Shown here in pieces: positions 43,220 to 51,987 of a stretch of 64,000 nt of DNA (position 1 is the stretch's first letter; every line of letters starts with the position of its first letter). The position numbers and the translations under genes are program-made. Origin of the DNA: Actinoplanes ianthinogenes (GTDB lineage Bacteria; Actinomycetota; Actinomycetes; Mycobacteriales; Micromonosporaceae); the NCBI RefSeq assembly GCF_018324205.1, contig NZ_AP023356.1, positions 8,438,501 to 8,502,500 on the forward strand. The letters are read 5' to 3'. The notes under the pieces are model-generated. The model saw only the letters and a program-made list of their open reading frames with translations, made no database searches and was not told where the DNA came from.

Positions 43220-44104
43220 ATGGTGCGGACCGAGATCCTGGTGCGGCAAGGCGCGGACATCCTCGTCGACGACACCACGGCGACGCGGTATCAGCTGGCC
43301 TCGATCAGCAAGCAGTTCACCGCCGCGGCCGTGCTGATGCTGGTGGAGGACGGCCGGGTCGGGCTCGACGATCGGCTCGGGCGCTGGTTCGGCGAGTGCC
43401 CGCAGCAGTGGCGCGACATCACGGTGGACCAGCTGCTCACGCACACCTCCGGGATCGGGCACTGGGAGGACTATCCCGGGATCGACCTGTCCCTGCGCAT
43501 CGAGCCGGCGGAGATGCTGGCCGCCGTGTTCCGGGAGCCGCTGGTGCACGCGCCCGGCGGCCCGTGGCGGTACAGCAGCCCGGCCTACGTGCTGGCGGCA
43601 CACATCGCCGAGCGGGCTGCCGACCGGCCCTACCGCCGCTTCCTCGCCGAGCGGATCTTCGAGCCGCTGGGGCTGACCGGCACGTTCGCCGGGATGCCGG
43701 ACGGGCAGCCGGATGTGGCGGACGGGCACGACGCGGACGGGAAGCCGGTGCCGAGCTGGGAGCTGGACGTCGTCGGGATGGGCGCCGGGGACCTGTGGTC
43801 GACCGCCGCCGACATGCTGACCTGGATCGACGCGGTGCGGACCGGCCGGTTGCTGAGTGAGCGGCACCGCGCCCTGATGCTGACCGAGCGGGTGCCGACC
43901 GGGCTCGCGGATCCGCTGGCGACCGGGTACGGCTACGGCGTCTTCACCGGCACGGTCGCCGGGCGTCCCTGGTGGCAGCACAGTGGGGACAACGCGGGGT
44001 TCAAGGCGTTCATCGGCTGCGTCCCGTCGACCGGCCGGCGCGTCGTGCTGCTCAGCAACACCGATGCGACCGGACCCGGGGCTGTGCGGCCCTACCTCGA
44101 GTAG
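43220..44104 (+). CDS. Serine hydrolase of the beta-lactamase class C/penicillin-binding family
   Basis: This 294-residue protein has the SxxK motif S28-I-S-K31 (LASISKQFTAAAV), LLTHTSGIGHWED, a tyrosine-site RYSSPAY (S in place of the usual N of YxN) and a C-terminal HSGDNAGF corresponding to the KTG/HxG motif. There is no signal peptide, unlike secreted beta-lactamases, so it may be an intracellular esterase or peptidase of this fold. The N-terminus is shorter than in most relatives, beginning about 25 residues before the catalytic Ser. Confidence 0.85.
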   Translation: MVRTEILVRQGADILVDDTTATRYQLASISKQFTAAAVLMLVEDGRVGLDDRLGRWFGECPQQWRDITVDQLLTHTSGIGHWEDYPGIDLSLRIEPAEMLAAVFREPLVHAPGGPWRYSSPAYVLAAHIAERAADRPYRRFLAERIFEPLGLTGTFAGMPDGQPDVADGHDADGKPVPSWELDVVGMGAGDLWSTAADMLTWIDAVRTGRLLSERHRALMLTERVPTGLADPLATGYGYGVFTGTVAGRPWWQHSGDNAGFKAFIGCVPSTGRRVVLLSNTDATGPGAVRPYLE

Positions 44105-44110
44105 CGGGCG

Positions 44111-45724
44111 TCAGAGGCGGAACTGGCCGACCAGCGCCTCCAGCTCGTGGGACATCCGGGACAGCTGCTCGGCGGTCTGGCGGGACTCGGTGACCCCGTG
44201 GGCCGTGTCCTGCGCGGCGGTGGCGACGCCGGTGATGCCGGCCGCGATCTGACCGGAACCGGTCGCCGCCTCCACCACGTTGCGGCTCATCTCGGCCGTG
44301 GTCGCGGTCTGCTCCTCGACCGCCGCCGCGATCGTCGTCGAGTGCTCGTTGACCTCGGTGATGATCGCGGCGATCCGGTTGATCGCGTCGATCGCGGCGT
44401 CGGTGTCGGCCTGGATGGCCTGGACCCGGCCGTCGATGTCGACCGTGGCCCGGGCGGTCGCCTGCGCCAGATCCTTCACCTCGCCGGCCACCACCGCGAA
44501 GCCTTTGCCCAGTTCACCGGCGCGAGCCGCCTCGATGGTGGCATTCAGGGCGAGCAGGTTCGTCTGCTCGGCGATCGTGGTGATCAGGTTGACCACGCCG
44601 CTGATCTCGGCGCTGGACCGGCCGAGCCGGCTGATCGTCTCGCCGGCGGCGTGCACGCTGTCGACGCCGGTGGCGGCGACCCCGGCGGCCCGGGCGGCGC
44701 TGTCCGAGATCTCCCGGATCGCGGCGGTCATCTCCTCGGTGCCGGCGGCCACCGTCTGCACGCTGCGGGTCACCTCCTCGGCGGAGGAGGCGACCAGGTC
44801 GGACTGGCCGGAGGCGGTGGCGGCGGCGTCCGAGATCAGGGCGGAGGTGGCGGTCAGTTCGGTGGCCGCCGCCGCGAGGGTGTGACTGTTCTCGTTCAGC
44901 GAGGCGAAGGCCGCACGCAGCACGTCGAGCGTCCGGTTCATCGCGCGGCCCATCGAGCCCAGTTCGTCCCGGGCTTCGTCGGGCACCCGTACGGTGAGGT
45001 CCTTGTCGGCCACCGTCTTGAGCGCCGCCACCGTCCCGGCGAGCGGCCGGGTGATGCTGCGCGTCACGACGATCGCGACCAGCACGGTCAGCACCAGGCA
45101 GAGCAGCCCGGCGATGACCATGAACCGCTGGGCGGTGGCGGCCGCGTCGTCGGCCGTGTCCTGCGCCGCCTGCGCACGCCTGCTGGTCAGCTCGACCAGT
45201 TGGTCCACCGAGCCGACGATCTTGCCCATCCAGTCCAGGGATTCCCCGGAGGCGAGTTCGTTGGCCTGCGCGATCCCGGCCCGGGTGCCGGTCCGGTAAC
45301 CCGCGATGATCCGCTGGTCGACCGCCATGAACCGGTCGAACGACTGCTCGATGCCGTCGACCAGCGCCTGTTCCGCCGGGGCCAGGGGCGCGGCGTCGAG
45401 CCGGGCCAGGTCGTCGTGGAAGGCGGCGGTCGAGGCCAGGAACTCCTTGCGCTGGCCGACCGTGTCGTCGGTGGCGCCGGCCACGCCGCGGATGGTGTCG
45501 AAGGCGTACCCGGTCTGCCAGCCGGCGAAATCCGCGGTCCGGAACTTCGCCACCAGCGCGGCCTGGCTGACCTCGTCAGCGGCGGCCAGGTCCCCGGTGG
45601 CGGCCCGCGCGGTCCGGCCGCCCCACAGGCCGACGCCGACCGCGGCGAACATGCACAGGCAGACGCCGGTGAACGCGATGCCCAGCCGTGCGCCGATCTT
45701 GAAATGGGTGAGGAATCGCATCAA
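44111..45724 (-). CDS. Methyl-accepting chemotaxis protein
   Basis: This 537-residue chemoreceptor has TM1 (about 13-35, LGIAFTGVCLCMFAAVGVGLW), a four-helix-bundle periplasmic sensor (about 36-190), TM2 (about 200-222), a HAMP domain (about 222-275, TRSITRPLAGTVAALKTVADKD) and a long cytoplasmic coiled coil with the CheW/CheA-binding tip IAEQTNLLALNATIEAARAGE (about 391). It signals to a flagellar chemotaxis system, which supports motile spores. It starts at ATG 45724 or, equally, ATG 45721. Convergent with the serine hydrolase, 6 bp apart. Confidence 0.93.
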   Translation of the reverse strand: MMRFLTHFKIGARLGIAFTGVCLCMFAAVGVGLWGGRTARAATGDLAAADEVSQAALVAKFRTADFAGWQTGYAFDTIRGVAGATDDTVGQRKEFLASTAAFHDDLARLDAAPLAPAEQALVDGIEQSFDRFMAVDQRIIAGYRTGTRAGIAQANELASGESLDWMGKIVGSVDQLVELTSRRAQAAQDTADDAAATAQRFMVIAGLLCLVLTVLVAIVVTRSITRPLAGTVAALKTVADKDLTVRVPDEARDELGSMGRAMNRTLDVLRAAFASLNENSHTLAAAATELTATSALISDAAATASGQSDLVASSAEEVTRSVQTVAAGTEEMTAAIREISDSAARAAGVAATGVDSVHAAGETISRLGRSSAEISGVVNLITTIAEQTNLLALNATIEAARAGELGKGFAVVAGEVKDLAQATARATVDIDGRVQAIQADTDAAIDAINRIAAIITEVNEHSTTIAAAVEEQTATTAEMSRNVVEAATGSGQIAAGITGVATAAQDTAHGVTESRQTAEQLSRMSHELEALVGQFRL

Positions 45725-45772
45725 CCGAAACGATACGGACCGCCCGCGCCGGGACCGGCCGGTCCGGCACAG

Positions 45773-46735
45773 TCAGTACACGTACGGCCAGGCCGAGGAG
45801 TCCCAGCCGAGCAGGTTGATGCCGAGCTTCGCGGCGCCGGACGACGTGTAGTAGTGGTAGACCAGCACGTCGGCGTCGCTGTCGGTGAAGACCGCCGGGT
45901 GCCCGGGGCCGTAGACGCCGCCGTGCGTCGCCAGGATCTCGGTGCCGCCGCCGGCCGTGGTGAGCGTCCCGGCCCGGTCCTTGTACGGACCGGTGATGCT
46001 GGTCGATCGGGCCACCATGATCCGGTACGTACTGGACGCGCCCTGGCAGCAGAAGTCGAACGACATGAACAGGTAGTAGTAGCCGCCGTGGCGGAACACG
46101 AACGGCGCCTCGACCGACTTGCTGTTCACGAACCGCTCGGCGACGTTGTACATGGTGCTGTCGGCCCGCTTGCCGGTCGACGGGTTGAGCTTGACCATCT
46201 TGATCCCGGACCAGAACGAGCCGAAGGTCAGCCACCACTCGCCGGTTGCGGTGACGGTCAGGTTCGGGTCGATCGCGTTCCAGTTGCTGCTGGTCGTCGA
46301 CTCGATCACCTTGCCGTAATCGGTCCAGGTCCCGGCCGCGCCGGTGGTGCTGCCGGCCAGGAAGATCGCCGACTTGCTGGAGCCGAAGGTCGAGGCGGCG
46401 TAATACATCAGATATTTTCCGCCGTGGTAGGAGATGTCCGGGGCCCAGAGGTTGGCGCTGCCGCCCGTGTAGGCGTTGGCCCACGACGTGCCGTTGGGGA
46501 AAGCCTTCCCGGCGTCGGCGAACGCCGTGCGGTCCGCGGATGTCTTGAGGGTGATGCCGTCGCCGGTGGTGGCGAGCAGGTAGCCACCGCCGGGCTTCTT
46601 GACGATGGACGGGTCGTGCGCGCCGGTCGACCCGGTCACCACGCCGGGGTTGGGGTAGGAAGCGGCGGTGGCCGGCTGGGCGCCCAGAAGGAGGAGGAGA
46701 AGCGCCACGATCAGGAGCGGGAAGCGAGACTTCAC
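45773..46735 (-). CDS. Secreted GH43 arabinan endo-1,5-alpha-L-arabinanase-like enzyme
   Basis: This 320-residue exported five-bladed beta-propeller glycosidase has a signal peptide (residues 1-25, ending PATAA). The three catalytic acids of GH43 are visible in order: base D41 (GAHDPSIV), pKa-modulator D156 (WNAIDPNLTV) and acid E209 (SVEAPFVF). It should cut alpha-1,5-arabinan in plant debris, matching the GH127 enzyme 18 kb away. The GTG start at 46735 has GGAAGG 9 bases upstream. A LacI-type operator lies about 135 bp upstream. Confidence 0.92.
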   Translation of the reverse strand: MKSRFPLLIVALLLLLLGAQPATAASYPNPGVVTGSTGAHDPSIVKKPGGGYLLATTGDGITLKTSADRTAFADAGKAFPNGTSWANAYTGGSANLWAPDISYHGGKYLMYYAASTFGSSKSAIFLAGSTTGAAGTWTDYGKVIESTTSSNWNAIDPNLTVTATGEWWLTFGSFWSGIKMVKLNPSTGKRADSTMYNVAERFVNSKSVEAPFVFRHGGYYYLFMSFDFCCQGASSTYRIMVARSTSITGPYKDRAGTLTTAGGGTEILATHGGVYGPGHPAVFTDSDADVLVYHYYTSSGAAKLGINLLGWDSSAWPYVY

Positions 46736-46869
46736 GGGGATTCGCCTTCCGATGGGGTGGCGGCCCCGATCGGGGAACCGGGACCGCCGCGTGGGGGGAT
46801 GGGGATCGGTCCGCTCGGGGCAGCGGACCGTGCGTCACGCAGTCATCGAAGTCGATGCGGTTGCCCGTA

Positions 46870-46897
46870 TGTTAACGATAACAACGGGTCGTTAACA
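46870..46897 (-). promoter_or_regulatory. LacI-type operator upstream of GH43
   Basis: TGTTAACGATAACA (46870-46883) is a 14-bp near-perfect palindrome with a central CG, the hallmark of LacI-family operators, and a further half-site CGTTAACA follows at 46890-46897. It lies 135 bp before the arabinanase start and 8 bp beyond the stop of the preceding gene. No LacI regulator gene is in this window. Confidence 0.6.
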
Positions 46898-46904
46898 AGA
46901 AGGA

Positions 46905-47414
46905 CTAGCTGACCGGGATGCCGTGCTGGTGCAGCAGGCCCATGAGACTGTCCAGGAAGGCGTCCCGGTTGTTCACCAGGATCACCGGGATGTTGATCGG
47001 CTTACGGCCGCGCGGCACCAGCTGGTAGTTGATCAGCTGGCCCTTGCGCAGCAGCGGCTTGCACTCGGCGATCTCCGACCAGGTGTACGCCTGCGCCCGG
47101 CCGTTGCGCCGGTGCACGAACCCGCCGGTGAACACGTAGTACGACTGGGCGCCCTGGATGAAGGTCCGGATGCCCATGGCCAGCGCATAGACCATCAGGA
47201 AGCAGAAGAACAGGCCGACGAGGCGCAGCAGCCCGTAGACGATGCCGTCGGTGTCGTGGCCCAGGCTGGCCAGGAAGAGCAGCAGCAGGCTGCCGGCCGC
47301 GATGCCCAGCCAGGTGCCGCCGGCCTTCAACGGGCTGGGCAGCGACCGGTCGGCCACCTCCTGGCCGAGGCCGCGCGAGTAGGCGAGGGAGCTGACGTCG
47401 GTGGGCGTTTCCAT
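46905..47414 (-). CDS. Small membrane protein of unknown function
   Basis: This 169-residue protein has two membrane helices (about 33-53, WLGIAAGSLLLLFLASL; about 62-86, LLRLVGLFFCFLMVYALAMG) and a cytoplasmic C-terminal domain of about 80 residues resembling a bacterial PH-like fold (YYVFTGGFVHRRNGRAQAYTWSEIAECK, then LINYQLVPRGRKPINI). ATG 47414 is used; GTG 47417 directly precedes it. No specific function is assigned. Confidence 0.7.
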   Translation of the reverse strand: METPTDVSSLAYSRGLGQEVADRSLPSPLKAGGTWLGIAAGSLLLLFLASLGHDTDGIVYGLLRLVGLFFCFLMVYALAMGIRTFIQGAQSYYVFTGGFVHRRNGRAQAYTWSEIAECKPLLRKGQLINYQLVPRGRKPINIPVILVNNRDAFLDSLMGLLHQHGIPVS

Positions 47415-47483
47415 CACGGGGTCCCTTTCGCGAATAGACAGACGCCCCTGTGTACCGCATCGCCCCGCGCCGGGTTCACCCGG

Positions 47484-47945
47484 CTAACGTGTCTGGCCGG
47501 CGTGAAGCATGTCGATGGTCTTGCTGACCCGCTGCTCCCGGGTGGCCTCGCGCTTCGCCTCGGTGATCCAGCGGGCGAACTCCTTGCGGTGCGAGTAGGC
47601 CAGTTTGTCCCACGCCGCCCGCGCCCCGGCGTCCGCGGCCAGCGCCGCCTCCAGGTCCGGCGGGGTCTCGACGGTGCGCTCGGCGGTCTCCGCCTCGATC
47701 GTCACCTGGTAGTCCGCGCCGATCTGGACACCGGCCTGCGCCCGCACCGCCTTGGCCAGGCCGATCATGTTCTCCCCGCCCATCCGGGCCAGCCGCAGCG
47801 GCAGGGTCACCCCGTTCACGGTGACGCGGACCGGGAAGGCCTTGCGCCCGTCCCCGACGGCAGCAGCCTGCTCGTCGGAGAGGACGAAGGCCCCCGCCGG
47901 CCCGCGCGATTCCAAGGTCAGCGTCAGCGTCAACGTCTCGGCCAC
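47484..47945 (-). CDS. YdeI/OmdA family protein (DUF1905-type N-terminus)
   Basis: This 153-residue protein has an N-terminal DUF1905 beta domain (about 1-85: DGRKAFPVRVTVNGVTLPLRLARMGGENMIGLAKAVR) followed by a YdeI/OmdA helical segment (about 100-150: YSHRKEFARWITEAKREATREQRVSKTIDML). Relatives have been linked to resistance to cationic peptides and bacteriocins; the mechanism is unknown. It is soluble, with no signal peptide. Confidence 0.85.
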   Translation of the reverse strand: MAETLTLTLTLESRGPAGAFVLSDEQAAAVGDGRKAFPVRVTVNGVTLPLRLARMGGENMIGLAKAVRAQAGVQIGADYQVTIEAETAERTVETPPDLEAALAADAGARAAWDKLAYSHRKEFARWITEAKREATREQRVSKTIDMLHAGQTR

Positions 47946-47958
47946 GCTGACACGCTAG

Positions 47959-48264
47959 TCAATCCCGGTGACGATCGGTGGTGAACTGGCGCGCGATCAT
48001 CGCCGCGAGTCCGACGCCGACCACCGCGATGGCGACCTGCACACCGACCACCGCCCAGTCGAAGGTCCGGTCGGCCACCGTGAACATGTGGCTGCTGTGC
48101 AGGTCCCACCGGTCGGACGCCCAGGTGCCGGCGACCGCGGCGCCCATGCCGATCAGCACCGTCGCGATCAGCCCGATGTTCTGCCGGCCCGGCAGCACGA
48201 TCCGGGCCACCACCCCGATGATCGCGCCGAACACGATCGCCGCCACATAGTCCTGACCGTCCAC
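47959..48264 (-). CDS. GlsB/YeaQ/YmgE-type stress membrane protein
   Basis: This 101-residue inner-membrane protein has three helices: VAAIVFGAIIGVVARIVLPG, GLIATVLIGMGAAVAGTWASD and VVGVQVAIAVVGVGLAAMIA. The first two match the transglycosylase-associated (GlsB/YeaQ) family, induced in general stress. GTG 48264 is preferred over 48285 because GGAGG lies 5 bases upstream. A C-terminal basic tail faces the cytoplasm. Confidence 0.78.
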   Translation of the reverse strand: MDGQDYVAAIVFGAIIGVVARIVLPGRQNIGLIATVLIGMGAAVAGTWASDRWDLHSSHMFTVADRTFDWAVVGVQVAIAVVGVGLAAMIARQFTTDRHRD

Positions 48265-48323
48265 CACTACCTCCACTGTTCGCACCCGACGATGCCCATG
48301 GTGGCGGTGCCGTCAAATGTGCG

Positions 48324-48797
48324 TCAGCCCCACTGGCCCGGGACGTAGTCACCGGCCGGGCGCTGGATGATCACGTTCAGCCGGTTCCAGGCGTTGATCA
48401 GCGCGATCTGTGCGACCAGGGCGGCCAGCTGCTCCTCGTCGAAGTGCTTGACCGCGTTCGCCCACACGTCGTCGGGGACGCCACCGGCCGCGTCGGCGAT
48501 CCGGGTGCCCTGCTCGGCCAGCTCCAGGGCGGCCCGCTCGGCCTCGGTGAACACGGTCGCCTCCCGCCAGGCCGCGACCAGGTGCAGCCGGGCGTCGGTC
48601 TCGCCCTCGTGCGCGGCGTCCTTGGTGTGCATGTCGACGCAGTACCCACACCCGTTGATCTGGCTGGCCCGGATCTCGACCAGGTGCCGGACGGTGGCCG
48701 GCAGCGACGAGCCGTTGATCGCCTTGCCGGCGCCGAGCAGGGCCTTCAGCACGTTCCCGGCGACCGGGCTGGTGGCGGCGTTCAGACGAGCACTCAT
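48324..48797 (-). CDS. Carboxymuconolactone decarboxylase/AhpD-like protein
   Basis: This 157-residue CMD-fold protein has the AhpD-type redox motif C-x-x-C followed by His: NGCGYCVDMHTKDA. It probably reduces peroxide or acts as a thiol-disulfide reductant, working as an oligomer. GGGAGA lies 6 bases before ATG 48797. It follows the ribosomal protection gene in the same direction but with its own 136-bp gap and a terminator hairpin between. Confidence 0.88.
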   Translation of the reverse strand: MSARLNAATSPVAGNVLKALLGAGKAINGSSLPATVRHLVEIRASQINGCGYCVDMHTKDAAHEGETDARLHLVAAWREATVFTEAERAALELAEQGTRIADAAGGVPDDVWANAVKHFDEEQLAALVAQIALINAWNRLNVIIQRPAGDYVPGQWG

Positions 48798-48888
48798 GAT
48801 GTCTCCCTGTCCTGGTGGCTTGCTGTACGCCTCTAAGACAGATGGGCGCGCCGGTTTGTGACTGTGATCTGGATCGCTGAGTGGCACG

Positions 48889-48916
48889 GTCGCCGCCGAA
48901 CTGCGCGGGCGGCGAC
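48889..48916 (-). terminator. Terminator of the ribosomal protection gene
   Basis: The 9-bp inverted repeat GTCGCCGCC / GGCGGCGAC with a 10-nt loop lies 17 bases beyond the stop codon at 48934. It separates that gene from the AhpD-like gene. Confidence 0.65.
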
Positions 48917-48933
48917 GACAGCCTGGCCGAGCG

Positions 48934-50856
48934 TCAGCGTGTGCCGGCTGCGGCCCCCGTCCGGCGGAGGACCCGCAGCAGGTACTCCTTGCGGTCGAGC
49001 GGATCGGGGCCGGTGCGCTCCCGGACGGGCGCCGGGCCGCGCACCGGCGCATAGTGATCGAAGGCGCTCTCCACCACACCCTCGCCCCGGGTCACACCCG
49101 GCAACCGGCGCTGCAACGCGTGCACCTGCGCCGCCGGAATCTCCCCGGAAACGATCGTCGACTCGGTAGCCAAGGGAACGGCCCGCAATCGCGCCAGCAC
49201 CGGGAGCACCGCCGGAACGGTATCCGCCGGAACCTCGGCGCGGAACGCGTGGATCGGCTCCCGTATCTCGGTTCCGGCCCGCTGCAACGCCGTCATCAGC
49301 ACCAGCGGGGTCAGATTCCGGAAATCGCCGGCCGTGCTCGACATGCTCTTGTCGAAAATGGCGTGCGAGTGCGACTGCCGCGCCGAATACCCGGAGTGCG
49401 TCATCACCACGGTGCAATCCGGCACCGGCCAGCCCCGCAACCCCTGCCGCAGCGTTTCGTGCACGGTTTGCTCCACCGCCGTGAAGAACGCCGCCGGCAT
49501 CGACCCGGGCTCCACCGCGAGACCGAAACTGACACCCGCTCCCACCGGTGCGGGCGTGACCCGGAGCCCGATCGTGGCCAGGAACGGGTTCGGCTCCACC
49601 TTGTTGAACTCGACCGCCGCCCCGACCCCGAGCACCCGCTCCACGTGCAGTGTCGTGGTCTCGCGGAAGCTCACCCGCAGTCCGTACTGCTCGGCCAGGG
49701 TGGCTTCGACGACCTCCTTCTGCACCTCGCCGTAGAGCGACACGTAGACCTCCTGACGCTCGTCGTCCTGGCGCAGATTGATCAGGGGGTCCTGCTCGGC
49801 GAGCTCGGTCAGCGCGGCGTGCAGGGCGCCGCGCTCCGCGGGCCGGGACGCGACGACCGCGGTTTCCAGGGTGGGCGGGGCGAACTGTGCTGGGCGGGCG
49901 GCGGCCGGGCGTACCGAGAAATCGTCACCGACCCGCGCGGACCCGAGCCCGCGCAGCCGCCCGATCTGCCCGGCCGTGATCGCGCCGCAGGCGCGGGTGG
50001 CACCGTCCGCGAACACCTCGATCCCGGTCACCCGATCACCCCCGAGGGTGTCCCGCACGCGCAGCGTGCCGTCGACCATCCGCAGGTAGGCGATCCTTTC
50101 CCCGGCCGGGCCCCGCTCCACCTTGAAGATCGTCCCGGCCGGCGGGCGACCGGCGTCGCCGGGCGCGGACGGCAACAGCCGGGTGATCCCGTCTACGAGA
50201 TCATCGATGCCCGCGCCGGTGATGGCCGAACCGAAATAGACCGGATGCACCCGGTCCCGGACCCGGATCGGCGGCGCGGGCCGGTCCTCGACCAGCGCCG
50301 CGAGCACCGCGTCGTCATGATCGGCGAGGCGGATCAGGTCGACGTCGCCGTGAACCGTCGCGTCCCGGGTGCCGATCCGGCCGACCCGGCTCATCGGGAT
50401 GATCGCCGGGCTGATCCGCGTCGCGATCTCGTCGAGAACGCCGGTGAAACGGGCGCCGCCGCGGTCCACCTTGTTCACGAAGATGAGCGTGGGAATGCGC
50501 AACCTGTGCAGGGTCCGGGCGAGCACCCGGGTCTGCGCCTGCACGCCTTCGACCGCCGAGACGACCAGGACCGCCGCGTCCAGAACGGCGAGCGACCGTT
50601 CCACCTCGGCGATGAAATCCGGGTGTCCGGGCGTGTCGATCAGATTGACGATGCGGCCGTTGAGGGTGAAGGAGACGACCGCGGATTTGATGGTGATGCC
50701 GCGGCGGCGTTCCAATTCCAGGGTGTCGGTCTGCGTGCTGCCGTCGTCCACGCTGCCGATGTCGTCGATGACTCCGGCGGTGTGCAGGAGCCGTTCGGTG
50801 AGGCTGGTCTTACCGGCGTCGACGTGCGCCAGAATGCCGAGATTGAGGATGGTCAA
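48934..50856 (-). CDS. TetM/OtrA-type ribosomal protection protein (EF-G-like GTPase)
   Basis: This 640-residue translational GTPase has the layout of tetracycline ribosomal protection proteins: G1 AHVDAGKTSL (10-19), G2 region RRRGITIKSAV, G3 DTPGHPDF, G4 NKVDRGG, then EF-G-like domains II-V. The C-terminal helix region is shorter than in EF-G. It probably removes a ribosome-bound antibiotic such as tetracycline; resistance is inferred from family, and the spectrum is not predictable. The start is TTG 50856; AGGGA lies about 8 bases before it. An overlapping 17-codon frame starting ATG 50863 in another frame precedes it. Confidence 0.88.
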   Translation of the reverse strand: MTILNLGILAHVDAGKTSLTERLLHTAGVIDDIGSVDDGSTQTDTLELERRRGITIKSAVVSFTLNGRIVNLIDTPGHPDFIAEVERSLAVLDAAVLVVSAVEGVQAQTRVLARTLHRLRIPTLIFVNKVDRGGARFTGVLDEIATRISPAIIPMSRVGRIGTRDATVHGDVDLIRLADHDDAVLAALVEDRPAPPIRVRDRVHPVYFGSAITGAGIDDLVDGITRLLPSAPGDAGRPPAGTIFKVERGPAGERIAYLRMVDGTLRVRDTLGGDRVTGIEVFADGATRACGAITAGQIGRLRGLGSARVGDDFSVRPAAARPAQFAPPTLETAVVASRPAERGALHAALTELAEQDPLINLRQDDERQEVYVSLYGEVQKEVVEATLAEQYGLRVSFRETTTLHVERVLGVGAAVEFNKVEPNPFLATIGLRVTPAPVGAGVSFGLAVEPGSMPAAFFTAVEQTVHETLRQGLRGWPVPDCTVVMTHSGYSARQSHSHAIFDKSMSSTAGDFRNLTPLVLMTALQRAGTEIREPIHAFRAEVPADTVPAVLPVLARLRAVPLATESTIVSGEIPAAQVHALQRRLPGVTRGEGVVESAFDHYAPVRGPAPVRERTGPDPLDRKEYLLRVLRRTGAAAGTR

Positions 50857-51068
50857 GCGTCATGTCCCTGTCGGTGAGGTGGACTCCTTCCGGGTGTGAC
50901 ATGCACGCAGCTCGCATCGCTCGATCCTCGTTTCGCTCGGGGTTCTGACCAGCCCACCCCATCAGAGGCGGCAGGTGGGCGGCAACCGAATTAGCGCCTC
51001 AAGTGGGTGGTTCCGGTGCCGATCAATGGCGCGACGGAAAGTCCCCCCACCACCCCGGATGGTTTTCC
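50857..51068. other. Divergent intergenic region of ribosomal protection gene and DUF4333 gene
   Basis: This 212-bp region must hold both promoters. A 7-bp inverted repeat GCCCACC / GGTGGGC (50952-50980, 15-nt loop) could structure the leader of the leftward resistance gene. The overlapping ATG-initiated 17-codon frame also lies at its edge. No -35/-10 pair is convincing. Confidence 0.4.
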
Positions 51069-51872
51069 TTGACCGCTGGACCGCAGACCACCGGCGACTG
51101 GCAGCAGCCTTATCCGGCTGCTCCCGTGCAGCCGCAGGCCTATAACACCCCGCCCGCCTATTACCCGGAGCAGCCGGCTTATCAGCAGCCGGCCTACCCG
51201 CAGCAGTACGGCGCGCAGCCCGACTACTACGGCTCTCCGGCTCAGCCCGCATTCGGTCAGCCGCCTGCCTACGACCCGGCGGCTCAGGCCGCTTACGGTG
51301 TCCCGGCGGCTCAGCCCGGCTTCGGGCAGCCGCCCGTGACCGGGCACAACCCGCCGCCATACGGCTATCCCTACGGCGCGCCCACCGCGTTCCCCGGCAT
51401 GGTCCCCCCGGTCCAGCCGGGCGTCGCCCCGCCGCCCGGTATCGCCATGATCATCATCGTCACCGCGGTCCTCGGCGCCTTCGGCGCTTTCCCCGCCGCG
51501 AAACGAGCCAAGGGCGCCCGGGCCCTCGGCCACTCCGGCCGCAAATACTGGCTGTCCTTCGTCATCACCCTCGCCGTGACCTGGGCGTTCGGCTTTGCGA
51601 TGGTCTTGATGAACCGCGCCGACGCCGCCGTCGTCCCTCCGGTCCCGCAGACCCGGGTCACCGCGGCCTCGCTGGCGCAGTCGATCGTCAAGGAGGGCGA
51701 CTTCCGCGACAGCGCCGGCAAGGCGGTCAAGCCCGCCGCCGCGAAGTGCGCCCCGCAGAACGTCGACCCGAACGGCGTCGGCACCTGGCGCTGCACGGTC
51801 GACTTCAAGGGCAAGAAGCGGATGGCGTACCAGGTGACCGTCGGCGCCGACGGCGGCTGGGTCACCGACTGA
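51069..51872 (+). CDS. Membrane protein with Pro/Tyr/Gln-rich N-terminus and DUF4333-like C-terminus
   Basis: This 267-residue protein starts with a 130-residue low-complexity stretch rich in Pro, Tyr, Gln and Ala (QQPAYPQQYGAQPDYY-type), presumably cytoplasmic. Two helices follow (about 130-150 and 168-190), then a roughly 75-residue extracytoplasmic domain (VTAASLAQSIVKEGDF ... CTVDFKGKKRMAYQVTVGADGGW) like the actinobacterial DUF4333 domain, with a Cys pair. TTG 51069 is preferred; GTG 51003 is an alternative. Function unknown. Confidence 0.75.
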   Translation: MTAGPQTTGDWQQPYPAAPVQPQAYNTPPAYYPEQPAYQQPAYPQQYGAQPDYYGSPAQPAFGQPPAYDPAAQAAYGVPAAQPGFGQPPVTGHNPPPYGYPYGAPTAFPGMVPPVQPGVAPPPGIAMIIIVTAVLGAFGAFPAAKRAKGARALGHSGRKYWLSFVITLAVTWAFGFAMVLMNRADAAVVPPVPQTRVTAASLAQSIVKEGDFRDSAGKAVKPAAAKCAPQNVDPNGVGTWRCTVDFKGKKRMAYQVTVGADGGWVTD

Positions 51873-51888
51873 GCCCCGCCCTCGGCGG

Positions 51889-51920
51889 AGCCCCGCCCGG
51901 ACCGGTTCCGGCGCGGGGCT
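51889..51920 (+). terminator. Terminator of the DUF4333 gene
   Basis: AGCCCCG...CCCGG pairs with CCGG...CGGGGCT (51889-51900 with 51907-51920), a stem of about 11 bp followed by TCGTCGTG. It lies 17 bases after the stop codon. Confidence 0.7.
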
Positions 51921-51987
51921 TCGTCGTGCAGTCGGATCACGGACGTGGGCCTTGTGCGGGTTCGGGCGCCGGACTCGAATGTGCGGC

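Noticed and set aside
45751..45765. Hairpin GGACC-GGCC-GGTCC between the GH43 and chemoreceptor genes
   Set aside because: The stem is only 5 bp and fully palindromic, too common in such GC-rich DNA to call a terminator.
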